From NCBI RefSeq assembly GCF_037577855.1, contig NZ_JBAKFX010000029.1, positions 1-48,717 on the forward strand: a DNA stretch of 48,717 bases, read 5' to 3'. Each line of letters opens with the position of its first letter. Position 1 is the stretch's first letter. The translations under genes were made by a program, and so were the position numbers. Below the pieces are notes generated by a model. It had not been told where the DNA came from, ran no database searches, and saw nothing but the letters and a program-made list of their open reading frames with translations. This document shows, piece by piece, positions 7,503 through 15,141 of this stretch. The stretch is from Dethiothermospora halolimnae. Its GTDB lineage: Bacteria > Bacillota > Clostridia > Tissierellales > VENL01.

Positions 7503-7961
7503 TTAAAATTGAATACTCATTCTAACCTCTCTGTAAATCCTTCCCCCTGCCTCATATTCAAACTCTTCTTTTTTCTCAAAACCAAATTTTTCATATAAAT
7601 CAATAGCTACCTGATTATCAACTTCGGCGCTTGTATAAAGTTTTATTCCTCCATATTTATTTTTAAAAAATTCTATAAATTTTTGCAAAGCTATTTTACC
7701 AATCCCTTTTTTTTGATACTTTTTATCAACCATAAATCTACTCATTGACCATCCTTTGATTTCATCATCAAAATCATATAAAATAAAACCCACCATTTTA
7801 TTGTCTTTATAAATACCTAATGGATATAAATTAGGCTCATATGCTGCTTGTACTAAAGAAAACATATTTGGAGCCACAAATTTCCTTTGTTCTTCCTTTA
7901 AACTAAGTTCTATACACTCATTATAATTCGTTCTATCAATCGGCTTAAACTCAATGTTCAT
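7503..7961 (-). CDS. GNAT N-acetyltransferase, diamine/polyamine-like
   Basis: This 152-residue single-domain GNAT enzyme carries the acetyl-CoA loop as KKYQKKGIGKIAL near residues 84-96 and the NQVAIDLYEKFGF motif near the C-terminus. The N-terminal SLKEEQRKFVAPNMFSLVQA segment and PLGIYKDNKMVGFILY resemble spermine/spermidine acetyltransferases of the BltD type, so a small polyamine or amine is a plausible acceptor; this is family inference. RBS AAGGAGG lies 7 nt before ATG. It is 170 bp upstream of tag with no visible terminator between, so weak co-transcription is possible. Confidence 0.88.
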   Translation of the reverse strand: MNIEFKPIDRTNYNECIELSLKEEQRKFVAPNMFSLVQAAYEPNLYPLGIYKDNKMVGFILYDFDDEIKGWSMSRFMVDKKYQKKGIGKIALQKFIEFFKNKYGGIKLYTSAEVDNQVAIDLYEKFGFEKKEEFEYEAGGRIYREVRMSIQF

Positions 7962-8290
7962 CTTGAACCCTCCTTGTAATTTTAATCCATTTAAAAATCA
8001 TATATAAGATACTACTAATTCTATGTTTATGACAAGTTATTTTAATATAAAAAAGTCATAATAATGGATATTATAAATACTGTACTTGATTTAAAATGTT
8101 TTTTAAAAAGTTAATGTTTTCTTACTTAATATTTCTTCACTTTTTATAGTAATCATAATTCAAAATGTGATATACTCCCCCAACTGTGACTTTTTCCTCT
8201 ACATTATAATTATACCATATATTTCTAGTCAACCAAAGGACCTTGTCCATTTTTATCCCTATCTCTCCATAAGCATGTTAATACTTTCAA

Positions 8291-8332
8291 TCAAAAAAAT
8301 CCCCCATCATTTATAAATGGTGGGGGTGTTTT
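8291..8332. terminator. Bidirectional terminator after leuS
   Basis: CCCCCATCATTTA and TAAATGGTGGGGG form a long stem flanked by A7 on the left and T6 on the right. Read on the minus strand it ends leuS, whose stop is at 8362. The rest of the gap from 7962 to 8361 is AT-rich with no gene or motif I can support. Confidence 0.88.
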
Positions 8333-8361
8333 TTATATGAAAAATATTTATTTTTTCTAAT

Positions 8362-10773
8362 CTACTTAACAACTATATTATAAATCTTACCTGGTATAAA
8401 TATCTCTTTAACTATATTTTTACCTTCAATAAACTTCTTAATATTATCATCTGCCATTGCTTTTTCATTGGCAATATTCTTATCAGCATCCACTGGTATA
8501 ATTATCTTACCTCTCACTTTTCCATTAACTTGAACAGCCATTTCTATTTCATCATCTACAGTTTTATCTTCATCAAATTCTGGCCAATTAGCTTCATTTA
8601 ACATTCCTTGATAACCAAGTAATGTCCACATTTCTTCAGTTATATGGGGAGCAACTGGATTTAATAGGATTAAGAAGGTCTTCATTTCAGCTTTATTTAC
8701 CTTCTTATTGCTATTAAAGTCATTTATTAATGACATTAATGCTGCAATAGCTGTATTAAACTTAAGACTTTCATAGTCCTCTGTTACCTTTTTAATAGTC
8801 TTGTGCATATTTGATTCTAATTCCTTAGAGTAGTTATCTCCATCTTCTAATATATCTTGTAGTCTCCATACCCTATCTAAAAATCTTCTACAGCCTTTAA
8901 CTCCATTGTTTGACCATGGTACACTCTTTTCAAAGTCCCCTATAAACATTTCATATACCCTTAATGTATCTGCACCAAATTCCTCTATTATTTCATCAGG
9001 GTTAACAACATTTCCTCTTGATTTAGACATCTTTTCATTATTCTCACCTAGTATCATACCGTGGGATGTTCTCTTTTGATATGGCTCTGGAACATTTACT
9101 ACCCCTATATCATATAAGAACTTATGCCAAAATCTTGAGTACAATAAGTGAAGAGTTGTATGTTCCATACCACCATTATACCAATCTATTGGTAACCAAT
9201 ACTTAAGAGCCTCTTCTGAAGCTAATGCTTCACTATTATTAGGATCAGTATATCTTAAGAAATACCATGATGAACCTGCCCATTGGGGCATGGTATCAGT
9301 TTCCCTTTCTCCATGTCCACCACATTTAGGACAAGTAGTCTCTACCCAATCTCTAATATTAGCCAGTGGAGATTCTCCAGTTTCGCTAGGTTCATATTTT
9401 TCTACTTCTGGTAATGTTATTGGTAACTCTTCCTCTGGAACTGGAACCCAACCACATTTTTCACAATAAACTAGAGGAATTGGCTCTCCCCAATATCTTT
9501 GACGAGAAAATACCCAGTCTCTAAGCTTATAATTTATTTTTCTTTCTCCTAATTTCTTTTCTTCTAACCAATCACTAATTTTCTTCTTAGCATCTTCTAC
9601 TTTTAAGCCATCTAGAAAATCTGAGTTAGTCATAACTCCCGTGCTTATATCTACAAATGCCTCTTTATCTACATCTCCGCCCTTTACAACTTCAACTATT
9701 GGTAGATTAAATTTCTTGGCAAACTCCCAGTCCCTAGTATCATGGGCGGGAACACTCATTATAGCTCCTGTACCATATGACATAAGTACATAGTCTGATA
9801 CCCAAATAGGTATTTCCTTTCCTGTAACAGGGTTTACAGCCTTAAGTCCGTCTATTTCTACCCCTGTTTTATCTTTATTTAATTCAGTTCTTTCAAAGTC
9901 TGATTTCTTCCCAGCTTCTATTTTATAGTTTTCTATATCATCCATATTGTTAATATCAGAAGCATACTCTTTAATCATAGGATGTTCTGGGGATATAACC
10001 ATGTAAGTTGCTCCAAATAATGTATCAGGACGTGTAGTAAATACCCTTAGCTTTTCACCCTTTCCTGCTATTTCAAAGTCAACCTCCATACCTTCAGAAC
10101 GACCTACCCAGTTTTTCTGTTGTATTTTTACCCTATCTATATAATCAACTAGATCTAAGTCTTTAATTAGCTTTTCTGCATATTCAGTTATCTTTAGCAT
10201 CCATTGATTTTTAACCTTTTGTACAACTTCTCCATTACAACGTTCACATACACCATTTACAACTTCTTCATTGGCAAGTCCCACCTTACAATCAGTACAC
10301 CAGTTTATTGGTACCTCTTTTTTATATGCAAGACCCTTTTCAAATAATTTTAAGAATATCCATTGGGTCCACTTATAATACTCTGGGTCAGTTGTATTTA
10401 TCTCCCTAGACCAATCAAAGGAAAATCCTAAAGATTTTAGCTGCTCTTTAAATTTAGCAACATTTTTCTCAGTTACTATCCTTGGATGTATCTGATTTTT
10501 TATAGCATAATTTTCAGTCGGTAATCCAAAGGCATCCCAACCTATTGGATATAATACATTATATCCCTCTAACCTTCTCTTACGAGAAACTACATCAAGG
10601 GCTGTATATGGTCTTGGATGTCCAACATGAAGTCCCTTTCCCGATGGATAGGGAAACTCTATTAATGAATAAAATTTCTCCTTATCTGAATCATTGCTGG
10701 CATAAAAAGTCCCCTTTTCATCCCAAATATCTTGCCATTTTTTTTCTATACTACTTGGATTATAATTTTCCAT
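8362..10773 (-). CDS. leuS: Leucyl-tRNA synthetase
   Basis: This class I synthetase charges tRNA-Leu with leucine. At 803 residues it has the full bacterial length. The HIGH-type motif is HVGH at residues 49-52 after PYPSGKGL, and KMSKS lies at about residues 581-585. Two Cys-x2-Cys pairs near residues 160-180 and two more around 430-485 suggest zinc ribbons. The editing (CP1) domain is present, with the TTRPDTLFGATY stretch and the later GTGAIMSVPAHDTRD motif. The start has AGGAGG before ATG. A CUC-specifier T-box precedes it, matching leucine, so the gene should be induced when uncharged tRNA-Leu accumulates. Confidence 0.98.
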   Translation of the reverse strand: MENYNPSSIEKKWQDIWDEKGTFYASNDSDKEKFYSLIEFPYPSGKGLHVGHPRPYTALDVVSRKRRLEGYNVLYPIGWDAFGLPTENYAIKNQIHPRIVTEKNVAKFKEQLKSLGFSFDWSREINTTDPEYYKWTQWIFLKLFEKGLAYKKEVPINWCTDCKVGLANEEVVNGVCERCNGEVVQKVKNQWMLKITEYAEKLIKDLDLVDYIDRVKIQQKNWVGRSEGMEVDFEIAGKGEKLRVFTTRPDTLFGATYMVISPEHPMIKEYASDINNMDDIENYKIEAGKKSDFERTELNKDKTGVEIDGLKAVNPVTGKEIPIWVSDYVLMSYGTGAIMSVPAHDTRDWEFAKKFNLPIVEVVKGGDVDKEAFVDISTGVMTNSDFLDGLKVEDAKKKISDWLEEKKLGERKINYKLRDWVFSRQRYWGEPIPLVYCEKCGWVPVPEEELPITLPEVEKYEPSETGESPLANIRDWVETTCPKCGGHGERETDTMPQWAGSSWYFLRYTDPNNSEALASEEALKYWLPIDWYNGGMEHTTLHLLYSRFWHKFLYDIGVVNVPEPYQKRTSHGMILGENNEKMSKSRGNVVNPDEIIEEFGADTLRVYEMFIGDFEKSVPWSNNGVKGCRRFLDRVWRLQDILEDGDNYSKELESNMHKTIKKVTEDYESLKFNTAIAALMSLINDFNSNKKVNKAEMKTFLILLNPVAPHITEEMWTLLGYQGMLNEANWPEFDEDKTVDDEIEMAVQVNGKVRGKIIIPVDADKNIANEKAMADDNIKKFIEGKNIVKEIFIPGKIYNIVVK

Positions 10774-10800
10774 TATTCTACCTCCTTGTTTTTAAGCATT

Positions 10801-10831
10801 AGTTGGGGGATTACGAATCCCCCAACAACTA
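10801..10831 (+). repeat. Family-A hairpin in the leuS leader
   Basis: AGTTG + GGGGATTACGAATCCCC + CAACAACT forms a perfect stem between the T-box terminator and leuS. This copy uses the T:A outer pairs (GTTG/CAAC) rather than GCTG/CAGC. Confidence 0.8.
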
Positions 10832-10836
10832 GTACT

Positions 10837-10875
10837 AAACCTGGGACAGAGGGACAGTCCCTCTGTCCCAGGTTT
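10837..10875. repeat. Family-F palindrome in the leuS leader
   Basis: Two perfect 19-nt arms (AAACCTGGGACAGAGGGAC and its complement) flank one central A. It lies 3' of the T-box terminator in the transcribed leader. A copy differing only in the central base occurs at the same relative place upstream of asnS (12741-12779). Confidence 0.9.
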
Positions 10876-10885
10876 TATTTGCACT

Positions 10886-11284
10886 AAAAAAACCCTTCAT
10901 CTCTAAAGTTTAGAGACGAAAGGTTTTAATACTATCGCGGTACCACTCTAATTAACAACAACTCTTTAAAATTCCTACTCACTTCTAAGTATTTACTCTT
11001 TTAATTAACCATTAACAATTAACAATTCCGAAACTGTTATACAGTAAATACTATTTATATATTCAAAATTAGTTAAACAATAAAATATCACTTTTGAATA
11101 TATAAGTTGAGTTAGTTGTTCCCTTATATTATGATAACGGTATATACCGGTTAAAGCTACTTTATTTCACCTTAACAGCTCCGGGACGAGTTCAGTTATA
11201 AACCACTACTATCTTCCACCAATCGATAGCTCTCTGTAAGTGTTTAATAACCTACTACTTCCCTTCAAAGCATAACTATTGTTT
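10886..11284 (-). promoter_or_regulatory. T-box leader of leuS (specifier CUC, Leu)
   Basis: The antiterminator box TGGTACCGCG reads at 10945-10936 on the minus strand. It is followed by a terminator stem (10891-10926) and a U run. In stem I, GAA-CTC-GTCCCGGAGC places the specifier CUC at 11190-11188, a leucine codon. Uncharged tRNA-Leu should pair with the specifier and the T-box and allow read-through into leuS. The leader is long: an AT-rich hairpin with 14-bp perfect arms (11055-11068 and 11092-11105) sits between stem I and the antiterminator region. Confidence 0.93.
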
Positions 11285-11291
11285 TGTAGTA

Positions 11292-11320
11292 ATATTAGCA
11301 GAAAAAAACTATTCTGTCAA
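11292..11320 (-). promoter_or_regulatory. Promoter of the leuS T-box transcript
   Basis: On the minus strand TTGACA (11320-11315), a 17-bp spacer and TAATAT (11297-11292) precede the T-box. The -35 begins 7 bp past the asnS stop, so leuS has its own promoter. Confidence 0.8.
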
Positions 11321-11326
11321 TAAAAA

Positions 11327-12718
11327 TTAAAATTCTGCTGATTTAACTGTTCTTGGGAATGGAATTACGTCCCTTATGTTTTTCATACCAGTTAGGTACA
11401 TAACCAGTCTTTCAAAACCTAGTCCAAACCCGGCATGTTTAGTTCCACCATATTTTCTTAATTCCATATACCACCATAGGTCTTTTGAATCTATACCTAG
11501 TTCTTTTACTCTCTGATCTAATATATCTATTCTCTCTTCTCTTTGACTACCTCCTATTATTTCTCCTACTCCAGGAACTAATAGGTCCATAGCCGCAACG
11601 GTTTTGTTATCATCATTTAATCTCATATAGAAAGCTTTTATGTCTTTAGGATAGTCTGTCACAAAAACAGGTTTTTTATAAACTTCTTCTGTTAAATATC
11701 TCTCATGTTCAGTTTGTAAGTCTTCTCCCCACTGAACTGGATATTCAAATTTCTTACCTGATTCTTTAAGTTTTTCTATCGCTTCTGTATAAGTTATATG
11801 ACCAAAATCAGAGTTTATAATATTTTTTAATCTGTCTAGTAATCCTTTATCAACAAATTTATTAAAGAACTCCATTTCTTCAGGGGCATGGTCCATTACA
11901 TATTCTATTACATATTTCATCATGTCCTCAGCAAGGTCCATATCATCCTTTAAGTCTGCAAAGGCTATCTCCGGTTCCATCATCCAGAATTCTGCTGCAT
12001 GTCTAGCAGTGTTTGAGTTTTCAGCTCTAAATGTTGGTCCAAAATTATATACATTTCTAAATGCAAGGGCATATGCCTCGGCTTCTAGCTGACCACTAAC
12101 AGTTAAGTTAGTTTCCTTTCCAAAGAAGTCCTTTGAAAAGTCTATCTTTCCTGCATCATCTGTTGGTAGATTATTTGGGTCTAATGTTGATACCCTAAAC
12201 ATCTCCCCTGCACCCTCTGCATCACTGGCAGTTACTATTGGAGTATTTACATATACAAAGTTTCTATCCTGGAAAAACTTATGGATTGCATATGATGCTA
12301 TAGATCTAACCCTAAATACTGCTGAAAATGCATTACTTCTAGGTCTTAAATGGGCTATAGTCCTTAAATATTCAAAAGTATGTCTTTTCTTTTGAAGGGG
12401 ATAGTCAGATTCTGAATCAGCATCAAGGGATACACTTTTAGCTTGTATTTCAAATGGTTGTTTGGCATTTGGAGTTTCCACCAACTTACCCTCTACTAAT
12501 ATTGCTGAACTTATTTTTATTTTTTTTAGTTCATCGAAGTTTTCTAGTGAATCATCAATAACTACTTGTAAGTTCTTAAAGAAACTACCGTCATTAACTT
12601 CTATAAATCCAAAGTTTTTTGAACCTCTAGCAGTTCTTACCCATCCAGAAATTTTTATATCTTTATCTAAGTATTTATCACTCTCTCTATAAAGCTTCTT
12701 TATTAATACATTTTCCAT
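11327..12718 (-). CDS. asnS: Asparaginyl-tRNA synthetase
   Basis: This class II synthetase, 463 residues as usual for bacterial AsnRS, has an N-terminal OB-fold (KISGWVRTARGSKNFGFIEVNDGS, about residues 22-45) that binds the anticodon. The catalytic domain shows motif 2 around GPTFRAENSNTARHAAEFWMMEPE and motif 3 GFGLGFERLVMYLTG near the C-terminus. The HAAEFWM form and overall length favour AsnRS over AspRS, and the AAC specifier in its T-box agrees. RBS AGGAGG precedes ATG. It lies directly upstream of leuS but is separated from it by a second promoter and T-box. Confidence 0.97.
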   Translation of the reverse strand: MENVLIKKLYRESDKYLDKDIKISGWVRTARGSKNFGFIEVNDGSFFKNLQVVIDDSLENFDELKKIKISSAILVEGKLVETPNAKQPFEIQAKSVSLDADSESDYPLQKKRHTFEYLRTIAHLRPRSNAFSAVFRVRSIASYAIHKFFQDRNFVYVNTPIVTASDAEGAGEMFRVSTLDPNNLPTDDAGKIDFSKDFFGKETNLTVSGQLEAEAYALAFRNVYNFGPTFRAENSNTARHAAEFWMMEPEIAFADLKDDMDLAEDMMKYVIEYVMDHAPEEMEFFNKFVDKGLLDRLKNIINSDFGHITYTEAIEKLKESGKKFEYPVQWGEDLQTEHERYLTEEVYKKPVFVTDYPKDIKAFYMRLNDDNKTVAAMDLLVPGVGEIIGGSQREERIDILDQRVKELGIDSKDLWWYMELRKYGGTKHAGFGLGFERLVMYLTGMKNIRDVIPFPRTVKSAEF

Positions 12719-12740
12719 TTTATTACCTCCTTTTTGAGTA

Positions 12741-12779
12741 AAACCTGGGACAGAGGGACTGTCCCTCTGTCCCAGGTTT
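12741..12779. repeat. Family-F palindrome in the asnS leader
   Basis: Perfect 19-nt arms around a central T, otherwise identical to the copy at 10837-10875. It lies between the asnS T-box terminator and the asnS ribosome site, so it is only transcribed after antitermination. Confidence 0.9.
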
Positions 12780-12785
12780 ATAAAC

Positions 12786-13118
12786 TAAAAAACCCTTTCA
12801 TCTCTAAATTAATTTAGAGACGAAAGGGTTATCTTCCGCGGTACCACTCTAATAGTCACCCAAATGAAACCTTCGAATGAATTCGAAGCTACGATATTGT
12901 TAATGACCACTTTTATCAGTACTTTCATACTGTCCATTTTATAACGGTATGGCTCCGTCTAATCCTACTCTCAAGGTGATTTCGGTTAGAGACTCCGAGA
13001 CGTTTTTCAATAAAAGTTTCGTATCGATCTTCCACCATCATCGACTCGCTATAACTACATCTGATATCTACTCTTCTCATCACAGTCTTGAATTATGAAT
13101 CCTTATTTCAACTATTTA
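12786..13118 (-). promoter_or_regulatory. T-box leader of asnS (specifier AAC, Asn)
   Basis: The T-box TGGTACCGCGG reads at 12846-12836 on the minus strand and the terminator stem spans 12791-12830, followed by a U run. In stem I, AAC lies directly before GTCTCGGAG, at 13004-13002, in the position equivalent to the leuS specifier. AAC is an asparagine codon. Induction by uncharged tRNA-Asn is expected. Confidence 0.93.
12869..12890. repeat. Family-C hairpin within the asnS T-box leader
   Basis: ACCTTCGA-ATGAAT-TCGAAGCT matches the outer arms of the C hairpins at 1991-2012 and 2234-2255. The inner bases differ: ATGAAT here, CTGAAG there. Both centres can still pair at their ends. It sits between stem I and the antiterminator. 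Confidence 0.65.
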
Positions 13119-13124
13119 TGGATT

Positions 13125-13153
13125 ATTATAATATTTACTTTATTATTTGTCAA
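13125..13153 (-). promoter_or_regulatory. Promoter of the asnS T-box transcript
   Basis: TTGACA (13153-13148), a 17-bp spacer and TATAAT (13130-13125) on the minus strand match the consensus perfectly and point into the T-box. Confidence 0.88.
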
Positions 13154-13163
13154 TATATATTTT

Positions 13164-13610
13164 TTATTCAGCTAATTTATCCATTAATAAATTAATATTT
13201 TTCAAACTTTCCAAAAACAATTGCCTATCTTCAGTGCCTAGTTTTTTCCCAATATTTTCAGCTAAAGAGTTGTATCTCCTATCTATTTCCTCATCTAAAA
13301 ATTTTATTCCACCTTCACTTAGACTATAGAAGGTATTTCTTCTATCTTCACTGTCCGTCTCTCTTTTAACTAAATCATTTTCAACCATTTTATTAAGCAT
13401 AATACATAGGCTTGATTTTGATACATTAAGACCTTCTCCAAGTTTTTTTAATGGACTCTTTTCCACCTTTTTCAAATACATCAAAGTTCTAAATTGCTTA
13501 TCAGTTGATGATAACTTGTTTTTTTCGTTATCATGTTTAGAACCCCTCATATATTTATTTATCTTTATCATAGCCTTAATAAACTCCTCAGCTATTTGTC
13601 TATTGTTCAT
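13164..13610 (-). CDS. MarR-family transcriptional regulator
   Basis: This 148-residue dimeric winged-helix regulator carries its HTH at about residues 55-80 (PLKKLGEGLNVSKSSLCIMLNKM) and the wing KRETDSEDRRNTFYSLSEGG at about 82-101. The wing's DxRxxxxxLTxxG pattern is typical of MarR. It overlaps the MATE exporter gene by 11 bp and is translated after it, so the pair forms one operon. It probably represses that operon through the large palindrome at 14968-15012; the ligand is unknown. Confidence 0.92.
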   Translation of the reverse strand: MNNRQIAEEFIKAMIKINKYMRGSKHDNEKNKLSSTDKQFRTLMYLKKVEKSPLKKLGEGLNVSKSSLCIMLNKMVENDLVKRETDSEDRRNTFYSLSEGGIKFLDEEIDRRYNSLAENIGKKLGTEDRQLFLESLKNINLLMDKLAE

Positions 13611-14952
13611 AGTTAAGACCCCTTTTTATAACAACTTTTTTCTTCCATCTACCACTCATATAATATCCTATAGTTAAAACCATACCAATAGTCCATCCAG
13701 CAGGTACTGAAGCCCATATACCATTTGTACCTATTCGTTCTGATAAGAAGGTTGCTACTGGAATTCTAATTAACCATAATGTTAATATAGATATTATCAT
13801 GGGAACAAAGGTATCCCCAGCTCCCCTTAATACTCCTGTAGTTATAAACATTATACTTACCACAGCATAAAAAGAACTAACGATTTTTAGATAACTTGTT
13901 CCTATTTTTATAACCTCTGGATCCTTATTAAATAACCATACCATTTTCTCTCCAAAAATAAATACTAATACTGTTATTATTATAGACATAGATACAGACA
14001 TAAGTAAAGTATATTTATATCCTTTTTTAACCCTTTCATTTTTACCAGCACCTAAATTTTGACCAACGAAGGCTGATATTGCAGATCCAAAGTTCATAAT
14101 AGGCATAGTTCCAAAGGAATTTAATCTAGAACCCGCTCCAAAGGCTGCCATTGTTGTTTCTCCAAAGGGATTAATAATTGATTGTATGGCCATCATACCT
14201 AAAGAAAACAAAACCTGTTGTACTCCCGAAGGTAATCCTATTTTTAAACTTTTAAAAAATATTGCTTTATCAAATTCCATATCTTTTACATTAAACTTTA
14301 AAACCTCATGGTGTTTATTTAAATGGTAAATTCCATATATAAAAGAGAACCCTTGAGCTATTACTGTTGCCCATGCAGCTCCTGATACTCCAAACTTAAA
14401 TACAACTATAAATAAAACATCTAATATAATATTTAAAATAGTTGATATTATTAAAAACTTAAGAGGTGTTTTAGAATCCCCTAATCCCCTTAAAATTGCA
14501 CTTATAGAGTTATAGCCAAACATGGCTACTATCCCTATAAATATAACATTTATATAAGATTTAGCCTGGGGCAGTATATTTCCTGGTGTATTTAACAGCT
14601 TCAATATAGGTCCACTTAATACCAGTCCTAATATGGTTATTAAAATTGATCCTACAAATAAAAATATATAAGTAGTGTCTATGGTTTTTTTAAGGTTTGC
14701 GTAATCCTTTGCTCCATAAAATTGGGATATAAGTATAGTTGAACCCATGGTTATGCCCATTATTAATGATATAAGTAAAAATAATACAGGGAAACTAGTT
14801 GATACTGCAGCAAGGGCTTCTTTTCCTAGAAAATTTCCAACTATAATACTATCCACAGTATTATAAAGTTGTTGAAATATATTACCTATAAGCATAGGTA
14901 ATGCAAAATAAAAAATAAGTTTTCCTTCATGTCCTTTTGTCAAATCTTTCAT
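13600..14952 (-). CDS. MATE-family multidrug efflux protein
   Basis: This 450-residue, 12-helix MATE/NorM-like exporter expels drugs or metabolites in exchange for Na+ or H+. I use the second ATG (14952), 7 nt after GGAG; the first is only 2 nt away. Typical features are the N-terminal LIFYFALPMLIGNIFQQLYNTVDSIIVGNFLG stretch (residues 11-42), the repeat SIIVGNFLGKEALAAVS, and two related halves of six helices. The gene overlaps the downstream MarR regulator and is preceded by a promoter buried in a palindrome. Confidence 0.92.
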   Translation of the reverse strand: MKDLTKGHEGKLIFYFALPMLIGNIFQQLYNTVDSIIVGNFLGKEALAAVSTSFPVLFLLISLIMGITMGSTILISQFYGAKDYANLKKTIDTTYIFLFVGSILITILGLVLSGPILKLLNTPGNILPQAKSYINVIFIGIVAMFGYNSISAILRGLGDSKTPLKFLIISTILNIILDVLFIVVFKFGVSGAAWATVIAQGFSFIYGIYHLNKHHEVLKFNVKDMEFDKAIFFKSLKIGLPSGVQQVLFSLGMMAIQSIINPFGETTMAAFGAGSRLNSFGTMPIMNFGSAISAFVGQNLGAGKNERVKKGYKYTLLMSVSMSIIITVLVFIFGEKMVWLFNKDPEVIKIGTSYLKIVSSFYAVVSIMFITTGVLRGAGDTFVPMIISILTLWLIRIPVATFLSERIGTNGIWASVPAGWTIGMVLTIGYYMSGRWKKKVVIKRGLNYEQ

Positions 14953-14967
14953 GGTCATTCTCCTTTA

Positions 14968-15027
14968 TTTTAATATAAAATTATTTTACTTTAAAATTAT
15001 TTTATATTAAAACGTTTTGAAAGTCAA
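14968..15027 (-). promoter_or_regulatory. MATE-marR promoter with candidate MarR operator
   Basis: On the minus strand TTGACT (15027-15022), a 17-bp spacer and TAAAAT (15004-14999) form a promoter. A palindrome with 21-nt arms (14968-14988 and 14992-15012, one mismatch, 3-nt centre) covers the -10 and part of the spacer. This is where a MarR repressor would be expected to bind. Confidence 0.6.
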
Positions 15028-15037
15028 CCTATTTTAT

Positions 15038-15092
15038 GAACAAAGGCGACTTTCTCCCTTCTTTGTTCTGTGCAGGGTACAAGGTGCAGAGA
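15038..15092 (+). repeat. Composite repeat B, copy 2 (fragment)
   Basis: Only hairpin 1 (GAACAAAG..CTTTGTTC) and the start of the linker with the three TGCA heptads remain; the sequence diverges at about 15092. It lies between the MATE promoter and the hydrogenase operon terminator. Confidence 0.65.
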
Positions 15093-15100
15093 TTTATAAG

Positions 15101-15136
15101 AAAAAAGTCCTAAGGCCGATACCTTAGGACTTTTTG
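15101..15136 (-). terminator. Terminator of the hydrogenase operon
   Basis: AAGTCCTAAGG pairs with CCTTAGGACTT around a short GC-containing loop. On the minus strand it is followed by TTTTTT. It lies 6 bp past the hydrogenase stop codon. Confidence 0.9.
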
Positions 15137-15141
15137 TTATA

